DNA from: Sporisorium sorghi
Taxonomy: Eukaryota > Basidiomycota > Ustilaginomycetes > Ustilaginales > Ustilaginaceae
NCBI GenBank assembly: GCA_023212695.1
Contig: JALCCG010000080.1
Location: forward strand, 1-64,000
Reading direction: 5' to 3'
DNA length: 64,000 nt
The notes beneath the pieces are model-generated. The model was not told the DNA's origin. It did no database searches and saw only the letters and a list, made by a program, of their open reading frames with translations. Each line of letters begins with the position of its first letter. Positions within the stretch are counted from its first letter, which is position 1. Made by a program: the position numbers and the translations under genes. Below, piece after piece: positions 49,001 through 58,046 of this stretch.

Positions 49001-50439
49001 GGGTGACGATCGGCGTCGAGTTGGCGGCGAAACCCTCGATGCTGTTGTTCCTCGACGAGCCTACTTCCGGCTTGGACGGTCAGTCGGCGTTTACGATCTG
49101 CCGACTGTTGCGCAAGCTGGCGGACAACGGACAGACGATTTTGTGTACCATCCACCAGCCGTCGGCGCTGCTGTTCGAGACGTTCGACCGCTTGCTGCTG
49201 CTCGAGCGCGGTGGCAAGACGGTGTACTCGGGACCTATTGGTAAAGACGGCAAGCATGTGATCGACTACTTTGCTAAGCGCGGTGCGCACTGCCCGCCCG
49301 GCGTCAACCCTGCCGAGTACATGCTGGATGCGATTGGAGCGGGTAGCCAGCCTCGTGTCGGCGACCGCGACTGGGCGGACTGGTACCTCGAGTCGGACGA
49401 CCACCAGGAGAACCTGCGCACGATCGAGCAGATCAACCGCGAGGGCGCCTCGAAACCCAAGTCGCAGGAGCGCTCGAGCGAGTACGCCGCGCCCTGGATG
49501 TACCAGTTCAAGGTGGTGCTGCGCAGGACCATGCTGAGCACGTGGCGTCAACCGGCGTACCAGTACACGCGCTTCTTCCAGCACCTGGCGTTTGCGCTGC
49601 TGACGGGCCTGCTGTTCCTGCAGCTGGGCAACAACGTGGCTGCGCTGCAGTATCGCTTGTTCGTGATCTTCATGCTGGCGATCATTCCTGCGATCATCAT
49701 GGCGCAGATCATGCCGTTCTGGATCATGTCGCGTTCGATCTGGATTCGCGAGGAGACGAGCAAGACGTTTGCGGGTACGGTGTTTGCCGCGACGCAGCTG
49801 ATCTCTGAGGTGCCGTATGCGCTGGTGTGCGGTACGGTGTTCTTTGTGCTGCTGTACTACCTGGCTGGGTTCAACACGGACTCGAACCGCGCCGGCTACT
49901 TTTGGATCATGACGTTCTTGCTCGAGATGTTTGCCATCTCGATCGGCACGCTGATTGCGTCGTTCTCGAAATCGGCGTACTTTGCGTCGTTGTTCGTGCC
50001 GCTCCTGACGATTGTCTTGAACTTGACGTGCGGTATCCTGTCGCCGCCGCAGTCCATGTCGAGCTCGCTGTACAGCAAGTTCCTGTACAACGTCAACCCG
50101 ATCCGCTTTACGATCTCGCCGCTCATCGCCAACGAGCTGCACGGATTGAAGATCCAGTGTGCCGCCAGCGAGTTTTCGCGCTTCAACCCGCCCTCGGGCC
50201 AGACGTGCGCTCAGTGGGCCGGCAACTACGTCAACCGCATCGGAGGCTATCTGGCCAACCCGAACGCGACGTCGGACTGCATGTACTGCACGTACGCAGA
50301 CGGAGACCAGTTTTACAGTGCGTTTGGCATCACGTTCGGCGAGCGTGGTCGCGATGCGGGCATTCTGGTGGCCTTTGTGGCGTTTAACTGCATTGGCACG
50401 ATTCTGTTTACCAAGCTGTTCCGCTTTAGCAACCGTTGA
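46066..50439 (+). CDS. PDR-type (ABCG) full-size drug efflux ABC transporter, Snq2/Cdr-like
   Basis: 1457 residues from the ATG at 46066. The frame is open upstream from 45706, but that part reads as leader. The layout is NBD1-TMD1-NBD2-TMD2. NBD1 has the divergent PDR Walker A GRPNSGCST (near 181, Cys in place of Lys), signature VSGGERKR (near 296) and SWDNSTRGLDAS. NBD2 has a canonical Walker A GSSGAGKTT (near 866), a degenerate signature GVGDRKR (near 972) and LDEPTSGLDGQSA (near 995). This asymmetry is normal for PDR proteins. TMD1 (about 480-740) includes PTTSAGVFTRGG and ISYINPVFYAFEALMINEF, and TMD2 lies at about 1150-1450. It is a plasma-membrane exporter of hydrophobic drugs, sterols or metabolites. 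Two TCCGCGGA sites upstream may link it to zinc-cluster control. Confidence 0.94.
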   Translation: MSAVGPTGLGNAEGADSYIAAQHPPRADDHTRTHTAVNSETPSLQGSTDSRDHHVDVADAERQFNELERQLSSKQDKESDVEKQQPFDLRDWLSGAQEQADHMGNRRKKLGVSWKDLRVIGTASRDFNVPTIPSMALFEVIGPIFSILKLFGVDPAKSKTRDLLQGFNGCAKPGEMVLVIGRPNSGCSTFLKTIANKRNGFIDTQGDVHYGGIDAHHMAKRYLGQVVYSEEDDQHHATLTVARTIDFALRLKAHAKMLPDHTKKTYRKMIRDTFLKMMNIAHTKHTLVGSATVRGVSGGERKRVSILEALASGASVFSWDNSTRGLDASTALDYVKSMRVLTDLLEATMFVSLYQASEGIWEEFDKVLVIDEGRCVYFGPRAEARQYFIGLGFADRPRQTSADYITGCTDQYERIFQDGRDESNVPSTPEALEAAYRNSRFYTQAIEERDAFDAVATADAQATQDFKAAVVEAKHRGVRAKSQYTVSYAAQVQALWLRQMQMILGDKFDIFMSYVTAITVALLTGGIFFNLPTTSAGVFTRGGCLFILLLFNSLTAFAELPTQMLGRPILARQASFAFYRPSALTLATLLADLPFGVPRATLFVIILYFMAGLERSAGAFFIAWFIVLVAYYAFRALFSFFGAITTNFYSAARLAAIVMSMLVLWAGYVIPQANMRRWLFWISYINPVFYAFEALMINEFKRITFTCEGAQIIPSGPGYPTQLTANQICTLAGATPGSNQIPGIDYLTASFGYQANHLWRNIGILIAFLVGFVAITALVVEKMDQGAFASAMVVKKPPTKEEKQLNQKLQDRRSGATEKTEAKLEVYGQSFTWSNLEYTVPVQGGHRKLLDKVYGYVKPGQMTALMGSSGAGKTTLLDVLADRKTIGVISGDRLIEGKPIDVSFQRQCGYAEQQDIHEPMCSVREALRFSAYLRQSHDIPQADKDQYVEDIIELLELQDIADAIIGYPGFGLGVGDRKRVTIGVELAAKPSMLLFLDEPTSGLDGQSAFTICRLLRKLADNGQTILCTIHQPSALLFETFDRLLLLERGGKTVYSGPIGKDGKHVIDYFAKRGAHCPPGVNPAEYMLDAIGAGSQPRVGDRDWADWYLESDDHQENLRTIEQINREGASKPKSQERSSEYAAPWMYQFKVVLRRTMLSTWRQPAYQYTRFFQHLAFALLTGLLFLQLGNNVAALQYRLFVIFMLAIIPAIIMAQIMPFWIMSRSIWIREETSKTFAGTVFAATQLISEVPYALVCGTVFFVLLYYLAGFNTDSNRAGYFWIMTFLLEMFAISIGTLIASFSKSAYFASLFVPLLTIVLNLTCGILSPPQSMSSSLYSKFLYNVNPIRFTISPLIANELHGLKIQCAASEFSRFNPPSGQTCAQWAGNYVNRIGGYLANPNATSDCMYCTYADGDQFYSAFGITFGERGRDAGILVAFVAFNCIGTILFTKLFRFSNR

Positions 50440-50760
50440 AGTGGGGAGATGTAGATCCACGTTTAGATTATGTTCACACCTCTATGATTGCGGGCAGTTG
50501 CTGGGTTGTGTTTGGATGAGATGGATGGCGACGAGCAGGTTGAGGCTGTGTGTGTGTGTGTGTGTGACTAGAGTGACGACGATGCGGATCATCCGAAGAT
50601 GGTGGTGGTGTTGCCGTGGGAAAAGCGTGCTGGAAGAGCCGATGCAAGCGCGCTTTTTGTAAAGTCACACGCAGCGCTTTGAGACCAACACCTCCACAAA
50701 ATCACCTTTCTGCACAGCACTGCCGCTTTCCATTTCACCACCATCATCGACTCGAAAAGC
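50440..50760. other. Intergenic: ABC transporter 3' end / TPR gene promoter
   Basis: 321 bp with a (GT)n run at about 50549-50566. I see no gene. Confidence 0.5.
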
Positions 50761-51471
50761 ATGGCGTCCAACATCGCATCCTCCTCCGCAGCAGCTGGAG
50801 ACGCCGCGACAGCCGAAAAACTGCGCACGGGGCTCGCGCACAAAGCACGCGGCAACGCCGCCTTCACGCAGGGCGACCTCAAGGCAGCGCTTGCGGCGTA
50901 CCACCATGCTGTGCTCTACCTCTCTGGGCTCGAGTCGCGCAGCATCCTCGGGCTGGTCGGGGAGAACTCCAGGCGAGAGGGTAAGCCGGAAGACCTGTCT
51001 TCGGACGAGGAGGACGCGGGCTCGCAGCCGTTGGGAGTGCAGAGCGAGAAACACCTCTCGCAGGTGTACAGCAACATGGCGGCGTGCTACCTCAAGCAGA
51101 AGAATTACGCGCGGGCGATCCAGACGGCAGTGAAGAGCCTCAAGTGCGACTCGGGCAACGTGAAGGCGAAGTTTAGGAAGGTGCAGGCGCTGCGTGCGAG
51201 CGGGGACGTGTATGAGGCGTGCCGGTATTGCAAGGGGGTGGTGGAGGGGTTGAAGGGGAAGAGACATGAGGCGGCAGTCGGGGAGTTCGAGAAGGAGCTG
51301 GTGGCGATGGAGAGGGAGATCGCGGTCAGGGAGGACAAGGCGAGGGCCAAGTGGAAGGGATTCTTGGGGAGGAGGCCGGATGTGTTGAGCAGTGAGGGAG
51401 GCGAAGGTGAAGTTGGGAAGGAGAGCGTAGATGCTGGAGTGACAAAGGGAGTGGTCCCGGATGACAGCTGA
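50761..51471 (+). CDS. Tetratricopeptide-repeat protein
   Basis: 236 residues. TPR-like helices at 21-56 (LRTGLAHKARGNAAFTQGDL...), about 97-131 (LSQVYSNMAACYLKQKNYARAIQ) and 132-166 (NVKAKFRKVQALRASGDVYEA) form a three-repeat domain, followed by a charged helix (EFEKELVAMEREIAVREDKARAKWKGFL). The first and second repeats are separated by an acidic linker (SSDEEDAG). The layout resembles small TPR co-chaperone or TTC9-like proteins that bind Hsp90/Hsp70 tails. The partner cannot be told. It is intron-free, and the start follows directly after a CT/CA-rich leader. Confidence 0.75.
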   Translation: MASNIASSSAAAGDAATAEKLRTGLAHKARGNAAFTQGDLKAALAAYHHAVLYLSGLESRSILGLVGENSRREGKPEDLSSDEEDAGSQPLGVQSEKHLSQVYSNMAACYLKQKNYARAIQTAVKSLKCDSGNVKAKFRKVQALRASGDVYEACRYCKGVVEGLKGKRHEAAVGEFEKELVAMEREIAVREDKARAKWKGFLGRRPDVLSSEGGEGEVGKESVDAGVTKGVVPDDS

Positions 51472-51954
51472 TCGTAAGTCGGCGGTGCAAGTTGGGAGAG
51501 ACAAGGCGGCGGCGCCGCTGAAGGCTCCACCGCATGGACGAAAGGCCAGCACACCGAACAGCTGCCAATTCGCACGCCTCAGTACCAACGCCAGCTCTGT
51601 AAACCTTGCCCGAATCGCTACGAATCTCAGCCCACATCACTGCTCTTTCTCTGCCAACAGCATGGTCTCAAGGCGAGGCAACCGATCACTGTTCTGCGTT
51701 GCTTGTGCTGCTACACAAAACGAGCATTGTTCGTATGAACGAGTGGTTGAACATGGCAAAGCTGTGTCGTATGCCCGAATTCCGAGGTTGAAATTTTTCC
51801 TGTCAAAAAAAAAAAAAAAAAAAAAAAAAGTTATCTTTGACCTCCCTCACACACTTGACTTTTGTCAACGATTGCGACCCTACGGTACTCGACATCGGCA
51901 TTGCAACAGAGCGACATAGCGAGAGAATTCGAAGTTGCACTTGTAGGGGGAAGG
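51472..51954. other. Intergenic: TPR gene 3' end / DUF1764 gene promoter
   Basis: It contains a 25-bp poly(A) tract (51805-51829). The DUF1764 frame is open from 51862, but the family start is at 51955. Confidence 0.5.
51805..51829. repeat. Poly(A) tract, 25 bp
   Basis: An uninterrupted run of A in the promoter of the DUF1764 gene. Confidence 0.95.
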
Positions 51955-52572
51955 ATGGCCAAGTCGAGCAAGCCTTCGAAGTCTACGGCGGCGGCGGCGG
52001 TGGCGGTGGAGAAGGGTAAGGGTAAGGGGAGCGAGATTGACGACATTTTCTCGCTCCCCACCGCCGCAACCAGCAGCGACGGCGGTAATGGCGAAAGCAG
52101 CAAGGGCAAGGGCAAGAGGAAGAGCAAAGCCGACAAGGCTGTTTCGAGCGGCGGTAGCGAGTGCAACTCGGCATCGGCATCGGATACGGCGCAGATCGAC
52201 GCGGAGGGGGGCAAGAAGAAGCGCAAGCGCGCCGCCGATCCGCCATCCACCTCCACCACCACCGCTTCTACTCCGACAACGCAAGACGCGAAGAAGCCGC
52301 GAAAGAAGCGCGCACCGGTCCAAGTCGTCACAGACACCTCCTCCCGTATCCCCACCCACACCACACCATCCTCCACCAGCAGCAGCTCAAAACGCACCGC
52401 CAAACCACCCGCAGTGGCCCCGGACCTGCACGACTTCACCGACAGCCGCGGCACCTCGGACCGCAAACGCACCGCCGACGGCCTTCGAATCTTCACAGAG
52501 CAGGAGCTGAGGCTGGGCGACGAGGGCGGCGATACCCCGCTCTGTCCGTTCGACTGCGATTGCTGCTTTTGA
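51955..52572 (+). CDS. DUF1764 family protein
   Basis: 205 residues from the Met at 51955, a typical DUF1764 layout. A short basic N-terminus (MAKSSKPSK...) is followed by GSEIDDIFSLP, a Lys/Ser-rich disordered middle with GKKKRKRAADP-type nuclear signals, and the conserved C-terminal block SDRKRTADGLRIFTEQEL...GGDTPLCPFDCDCCF. An upstream Met at 51862 would add 31 residues but breaks the family pattern. The family is widespread in eukaryotes with no defined biochemical role. The Cys-rich terminus (CPFDCDCCF) could bind metal, but that is speculation. Its 3' end is convergent with the phosphatidylserine decarboxylase gene. Confidence 0.85.
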   Translation: MAKSSKPSKSTAAAAVAVEKGKGKGSEIDDIFSLPTAATSSDGGNGESSKGKGKRKSKADKAVSSGGSECNSASASDTAQIDAEGGKKKRKRAADPPSTSTTTASTPTTQDAKKPRKKRAPVQVVTDTSSRIPTHTTPSSTSSSSKRTAKPPAVAPDLHDFTDSRGTSDRKRTADGLRIFTEQELRLGDEGGDTPLCPFDCDCCF

Positions 52573-52848
52573 AAGCGCCAGCCGCGAAACTGCATTTGGG
52601 CACGGAGTGCCGAGGTGGGATTCTGTCTTCGATCGGCGGGAACGACAACGTCCTCAGTGCGAGCTCGGATGCGGAACACGGCTTTCACTCAGTCACTCGC
52701 TCCTCTCTGTGCGCGATGACGCTGAACTGGGAGCGAAAAGAGAAAGGGTCTCGTGACGGAATGCGTTCCGCTTTGTGCGTGTTGTCGAAAAATGCATGCT
52801 GCGAATCCGTTTTCTCTCTGCTCGAGGGGCAGCATCGTTCGTCATCAC

Positions 52849-55800
52849 TCATCCTTCCTCCTGCGCTGCACCATCATCGCTCACCACCGCCGCCCTACCA
52901 ACGCCCATGCCCACCCTCACCAACGTCTCGATCGCCGCTTTCCCGTTATCCACCAGATCCTGGTCCCACACCACCCTGCCCCTCTCGAACACCAACACGA
53001 TCGTGCTACCTCCAAACTTGAAATATCCAAACTCCTGACCCCGCTTCACCCTCTCGCCTTCCTTCACCGTCAGCACCGTGGATCCGACCATCATGGCGCC
53101 GATGCACACGGCATAGAAGGTGCCAAATCGCCCGCTGTGGAACGGCACGACCACGCGGATGTTCTCGCCGTACACGTCGATGGCGGAGCGGATGGCCATG
53201 GGGTTGACCGTGTAGTACTGGCCGGTGATGGTAGTGCAGGTGCCGACGACGGCGTCGGCGGGGCAGTGGAAGCGGTGGTAGTCCTGCGGTGCGAGTCGGA
53301 AGATGGCGAGTGCGCCGCCGTGCGCGTAGGCGTCCAGGTCTTTGGGGGAGGCGTCGCCGAGCAGGCGCGCTACGCTGAAATCGCGACCTTTGATCCAGAT
53401 TCGCGTCGCTTCGTCGACCGTCTCGAACGCCATCATGCGGCAGTCGGCGCCGCTGACCAGCCTCGCCGCGTTGTCCGGCTCCTCGTTCGGCCGCGCATCC
53501 GGCTTCAACTTGCGGTAGAAAAACTCGTTGAACGTCTTGAAACTCTCGAGCGGCTCGGCGATCTCGTCCACGTTCAGGTTGTGAAACGCTATAAACGTCG
53601 CAATCTCGCGCGCGCTCGCCGGGCTGTCGAACTTGACCCCTTGCTTGACGCTCATGTTGCGCAGCATCTTTTTCACCCGCGCTCCCTCCATCCTCGACCG
53701 CGCACCCTTGTACAGCAGCCGGATGCCCAATCGCACGTACACCTGCATCTTTTCCTCCATCAGCTCGCCCGAGATGCGGTCCTGCACGATAATGTTGGCA
53801 CTGTTCGCGCCGAGAGAGTAGTTGCCCTGGCTGATCTTGTTGACGACTTTGGTGTACCATTTGCGATGCGCCTGGCTCGCCGTGACGTAGTTGCGCACCG
53901 CGAGGCTGTCGACGCGCCGCCAGTCGTGCGAGGCGCACACGGCGAGGTGCGTGATGATGTCCATCTCGCCTTTTTTCGAGAGTCGAGGCATGTGGCATAG
54001 CGGACACGATTGCAGTCGCACCACGCGTTCGGGTACCGCGCCGCTGTCGTCGTCGTAGACGTCGCCGCCTTCGCCTTCGACGTTGATGAGTGGGGGCGTG
54101 GGCGAGGTGGAGAGCATTCCCGAGGACGAGCCGGAGGCGCTGCGCGGTTTGGCGGGGGTAGCAGCAGCAGAACCGCGACGGCCGCCGTTGGAGTTCGAGT
54201 TTGTGGATAGCCCGCCACCACCGATGGAGGACGAGTCGGTCGACGACGTCATGGACAGCGCCGAGAAGTCGCGATCGAGCGAACGCATCATGCCGCCCGA
54301 GTTGGTCATGACGGCTCCTGCAACACCATCGCTGCCGTTGGCACCGGCAGAAGCAACGGAGGGAGGCACCACAGATTTCGCTGCAGACTCGGGTGATTCG
54401 TGCCCTGCAGCCGCAGACGCAGCCGAAGGAGCATCAGCTCCACTGAAGTCCATGTCCTGATTCACATCAGTGCCAATATCCCCTACACCCCCCAATAGCA
54501 ACGGCGTCTGTGCCCCGCTGTTGAAACTCGACGCGCGTGCCGCTTTGCGCTTGAGATCCCACGGCTTTTGCACTTCGGCTTCAAGCGCGACAATCGCCTC
54601 CTCGATCGTCAGCTCGTCCTCCTCCGGGTTCTTGTTGACCTCGAGGAAAAAGCTGTCGAGCGTCTTGGTGCTGAGCGTGCTCCCCAAACTGTCGAGCATG
54701 CCCGAGAGCTCGAGACGCGACAGGGTGCCGCTGTCGTTGGTGTCAAACTGCTGGGCGAGCTGACGCCAAAATCGCTGTCGGAGTGCATCGTAGGGCGTGA
54801 ACTTGGCCTGGATGGTCAAAGCCGGTGGCTTGCTCGTGTTTTTGAACTTGACCTCTTCGTCCTTTTCCACGCGTGACAGCGGCAGAACAAACTGCTTCAT
54901 CGAGCCCGAGATTCCCTCATCGCCCGCCTTGTACAGGCCCGTCTTCGGATCCGGTTTGGGCGCAGCATCCAGCAGATCGGCAATCGAGATATGAGCACCG
55001 CCGACATAGTCGTTGGACGACATGCGGTCCCAGTCGTAGATCATAAACTTGGTCTGGAAGTTGGTCTCGTGTCGACGGACGTGGAAGAGCAGCTTCTCGT
55101 TCCAGGTCGGGTTGAGCGTGTGGCGGGCTACGCGCGTGCGGAAGATCTTCTGGCCAAAGCTGATGATGGCGAACGGATCCATGTCGAAGCCGGTGTGCGT
55201 CATGTTGGACCATCTTGGCAGATCCGAGGCGCCTTGCACCTCCATCATGACAATGCCGATGATGTCCATGCCCATCTCGGCCTTGAAAGCAAATTCGCCG
55301 CGGTTGCGTCGGTTGCGGTTGCGGCCTCCAGCACCAGCACCGCCGCGTCGTTTGGTGGTGCGACGAGGACTTGCCGATGACGGTGCAAGCCCGCCTCCTT
55401 CGACGGCAGAGGGCGGCGGGGCAGCGTTGTTCTTGAGCCGCTTCACGCCAGGCAGGCGTCGTTTGCTGTGTGGCTTGGCACCGGTTGCTGAAGCGGGCTC
55501 GATGGGAGTGGTGGCCCGCGAGGGATCCACGTCAGAAGCAGAAGCAGCATCGATGGGCGTCACGGCACCCGAAGTTGCGCTCGACTTGGAGCCCTTGTTG
55601 CGCGAAAAGATGCGTCGATACTTGCCGGCGCCGCTGCCACCGCTGCTACTGGAACCGTGTTGCGTTTGTGATGGCGGAGGTGGGGAGAGCAGTGTTGTTG
55701 GTTGGGTGGTGGTGGGCGCTGTGGCGAATTGAGAAGCAGAAGCGGAAGCAGGAGCAGCACCCGCGATGGTGTGGTAGTGCTGGTCGTAGACGGCTTCGTC

Positions 55801-57060
55801 ATCACTTTCAAACTCGACCGCGTCGTTGAGGTCGCTAGGCTCGCCTTCGGAGGTAGCAAGGTCAGCTTCCTGTTCTTCCTCGTCGTCCTCTCCATCATCA
55901 TCGTCGTCGTCGTCGTCGTCGTCGTCCTCTTCGTCGTCTGAATCCTCATCGTCGCTGCTGAGGCCATCGTCGACAAAGGCTTCTGCAGCAGCAGTGGTTC
56001 CCACCGACTGAGAAGCAGGGACGGCGCGGACAGCCGCACCCTGTGTACCCAATGCAGCCAAGACGAGACGGTTGTAGACCTCGTCGACGCTCCAAGATTG
56101 CGGGCCTGCAGTAGCAGCAGCAGCAGCAGCAGCAGCAGCACGGGCAGGCTTGGAAGCCGAGACAAAGCCAACCTTGACCTGCAACTCGCCGCTGATCTTT
56201 GCGCTTGGGTGAGATGACTCGACGGGCAACCAGAGCGGTTGCGCCTTGGACCATTCAGCAAAGCCATCACGACACCACGAGGTGACGGGCAGCGAGCACT
56301 CGCCCATGTAGTCGTTGCCCGAGAAGCGATCTTTATCCCAGATGACAAATTCGAGCGACGAGACCATGCCGTTGGAGGCATCGAGCTGGATGGAACCACG
56401 CGGCGGTTTGGCAGAGTCTTGCAATGCCGCAGTGGAGTTGGCGAGGGGATCGATTGCAAGCGTGGAGGAAGAGGCGCGTACTCGTCGACGGAGCAGCATG
56501 GGTCTTGGCATCTGCCTGCCGACGACGCGAGCACCCGCAGCACCGAGCTTGACGGGAGCGACGAGGATCTTGGAGGCAGCGCCCGAGATCCTTTTGGTGG
56601 AAGCGGAGCGGAGTCCAAGACGAGGGCGAGGTTTGCTTGCGGTTGCGCTGGGTGGAGAAGCAGAGGTGGGCGCAGCACCAGCACCAGCGTGGTGAACATC
56701 GGCGACCGCCTGCTGGATAGCAGCACGCACAACATCCGAGTCGATCTCCTCGCTGGCTACAGCGGCAAAGTGGGGTCCAAACCAATCTGGAACGACGGGA
56801 AACTCGAAGGTGGCTTCGTCTGGCTTCCACACGGGATCGAGCGTCTTTGGCTTGACGGTGGTGTGGGTGTTGTGTGCGGCGGCATGGTGAGACGAGGCGG
56901 CCGAGCCTGGTAAGCTGACGGCGACAAAGGGATCCGATTTGCCGTTACGATCTTTGGCAGCGAGGTTCTTGGCGGAGAGCACCTGTACGCGCAGAGTGCA
57001 CAGCTGCGTCGATGAGGAAGACGAGCTCGGTGGCGGAGGTGATGGTGGTTGCGTCGTCAT
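52849..57060 (-). CDS. PSD2: Phosphatidylserine decarboxylase, C2-domain (Psd2) type
   Basis: 1403 residues from the Met at 57060. An upstream in-frame Met at 57282 would add 74 residues. It makes phosphatidylethanolamine from phosphatidylserine in the Golgi/endosome system. C2 domain 1 starts at about residue 17 (TLRVQVLSAKNLAAKDRNGKSDP) and is split by a ~200-residue low-complexity insert. C2 domain 2 is at about 600-710 (GFDMDPFAIISFG, LNPTWNEKLLFHV). An EF-hand-like DTNDSGTLSRLEL lies near 770, and a zinc-finger-like SCPLCHMPRLSKKG...HLAVC near 1017. The decarboxylase domain follows, with DYHRFHCPAD and FGGST near 1350, the self-cleavage motif whose Ser becomes the pyruvoyl group. A run of about 20 acidic residues and a poly-Ala run (CAG repeats) lie between the C2 domains. 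Confidence 0.92.
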   Translation of the reverse strand: MTTQPPSPPPPSSSSSSTQLCTLRVQVLSAKNLAAKDRNGKSDPFVAVSLPGSAASSHHAAAHNTHTTVKPKTLDPVWKPDEATFEFPVVPDWFGPHFAAVASEEIDSDVVRAAIQQAVADVHHAGAGAAPTSASPPSATASKPRPRLGLRSASTKRISGAASKILVAPVKLGAAGARVVGRQMPRPMLLRRRVRASSSTLAIDPLANSTAALQDSAKPPRGSIQLDASNGMVSSLEFVIWDKDRFSGNDYMGECSLPVTSWCRDGFAEWSKAQPLWLPVESSHPSAKISGELQVKVGFVSASKPARAAAAAAAAATAGPQSWSVDEVYNRLVLAALGTQGAAVRAVPASQSVGTTAAAEAFVDDGLSSDDEDSDDEEDDDDDDDDDDDGEDDEEEQEADLATSEGEPSDLNDAVEFESDDEAVYDQHYHTIAGAAPASASASQFATAPTTTQPTTLLSPPPPSQTQHGSSSSGGSGAGKYRRIFSRNKGSKSSATSGAVTPIDAASASDVDPSRATTPIEPASATGAKPHSKRRLPGVKRLKNNAAPPPSAVEGGGLAPSSASPRRTTKRRGGAGAGGRNRNRRNRGEFAFKAEMGMDIIGIVMMEVQGASDLPRWSNMTHTGFDMDPFAIISFGQKIFRTRVARHTLNPTWNEKLLFHVRRHETNFQTKFMIYDWDRMSSNDYVGGAHISIADLLDAAPKPDPKTGLYKAGDEGISGSMKQFVLPLSRVEKDEEVKFKNTSKPPALTIQAKFTPYDALRQRFWRQLAQQFDTNDSGTLSRLELSGMLDSLGSTLSTKTLDSFFLEVNKNPEEDELTIEEAIVALEAEVQKPWDLKRKAARASSFNSGAQTPLLLGGVGDIGTDVNQDMDFSGADAPSAASAAAGHESPESAAKSVVPPSVASAGANGSDGVAGAVMTNSGGMMRSLDRDFSALSMTSSTDSSSIGGGGLSTNSNSNGGRRGSAAATPAKPRSASGSSSGMLSTSPTPPLINVEGEGGDVYDDDSGAVPERVVRLQSCPLCHMPRLSKKGEMDIITHLAVCASHDWRRVDSLAVRNYVTASQAHRKWYTKVVNKISQGNYSLGANSANIIVQDRISGELMEEKMQVYVRLGIRLLYKGARSRMEGARVKKMLRNMSVKQGVKFDSPASAREIATFIAFHNLNVDEIAEPLESFKTFNEFFYRKLKPDARPNEEPDNAARLVSGADCRMMAFETVDEATRIWIKGRDFSVARLLGDASPKDLDAYAHGGALAIFRLAPQDYHRFHCPADAVVGTCTTITGQYYTVNPMAIRSAIDVYGENIRVVVPFHSGRFGTFYAVCIGAMMVGSTVLTVKEGERVKRGQEFGYFKFGGSTIVLVFERGRVVWDQDLVDNGKAAIETLVRVGMGVGRAAVVSDDGAAQEEG

Positions 57061-57289
57061 GGCTGTGCTCGATCGCGGTTGGGTTGGGGGATGATGTGAG
57101 TAGATGTCGAAGCTGTTGCACTGAGCCCGACTAGGAAGGGCGCCAAGAGCAATTTCGAACTGAGCCTGTCGGGAGCTGGTGGTGATGGTGATTGGGCAAC
57201 AGTCGCAGCCTCCGAGATGGGGATTGGATGATGCTGGTGTTTGTAAAGCAAGCTGAAGGAGCGAGTCATGGACAGCCAGCATTCAGCTT

Positions 57290-57330
<41 letters not shown>

Positions 57331-58046
57331 CTTCAAAAGCAACACGCACGTTTGCGGCCGATCCGAGCGAGCGTTGTTGCAAAGCACAAAAAGTCATCCT
57401 CACCCCTTCTCCACAAAATCACAATTTTTTTCCGCACCCAGCACAGCCACGTAACGCACACACGGGCTGCTTCCCGTCTCTCGGCAGCCACCCACACATT
57501 CGTAGACAATCACACACGCACGCACGCACGTCGAGGGGACAAAGAGAGAGAGAGGAGCGTGGAAGAGTGTCTGCCCTCTTCCCGGTCATGTCACGGACGG
57601 AACTGCCGAGCCGAGATTGCAGCGTGCGTGCGTGTTGTTGCCGGTGGTCGGTCTCTGCACTTTTTTTTCGAGCGACGTCGTTTGCGAGCAACAACAGCCC
57701 TTTCGCTGCACCGCTTTGCTCGCAGGCTCATCATCCTTTCGGGCGAAAAATCATGTTCCTGAGTTGAGCAGCTGTCGCTCTAACAAAATTCACCCAGACC
57801 AAAATCGCTGCTCGGAACCGAAATTACAGTATCTCTACTCGCCACAAGGCACTTTCCTCCAGCAGCCCAAATCCGAAGAGTGACAAATCCGTGCGAGAAC
57901 GTGGTCGAGGGATTCAACCGCCTTCGGCGAAAACTCGAATTGTTCAAAAGTCCGTCGCCGCCATGAACCGTCACCGAACAACACCATCACCATCAAGCTC
58001 CATCCCCACCTCCCTCGCGCGCACATACACACACACATTCGCAAAG
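57061..58046. other. Divergent promoter region, PSD2 / NDUFA4-like gene
   Basis: 986 bp. It holds a (GA)18 microsatellite (57294-57329) and CA/CG-rich short repeats near 57.5 kb. I see no gene. Confidence 0.5.
57294..57329. repeat. (GA)18 microsatellite
   Basis: A perfect dinucleotide repeat in the upstream region of PSD2. Confidence 0.95.

Noticed and set aside
47266..50460. A 1064-codon open frame on the minus strand.
   Set aside because: It is antisense to the PDR-type transporter. The translation is Arg/His/Gln-rich without domains, a product of high GC and codon bias.
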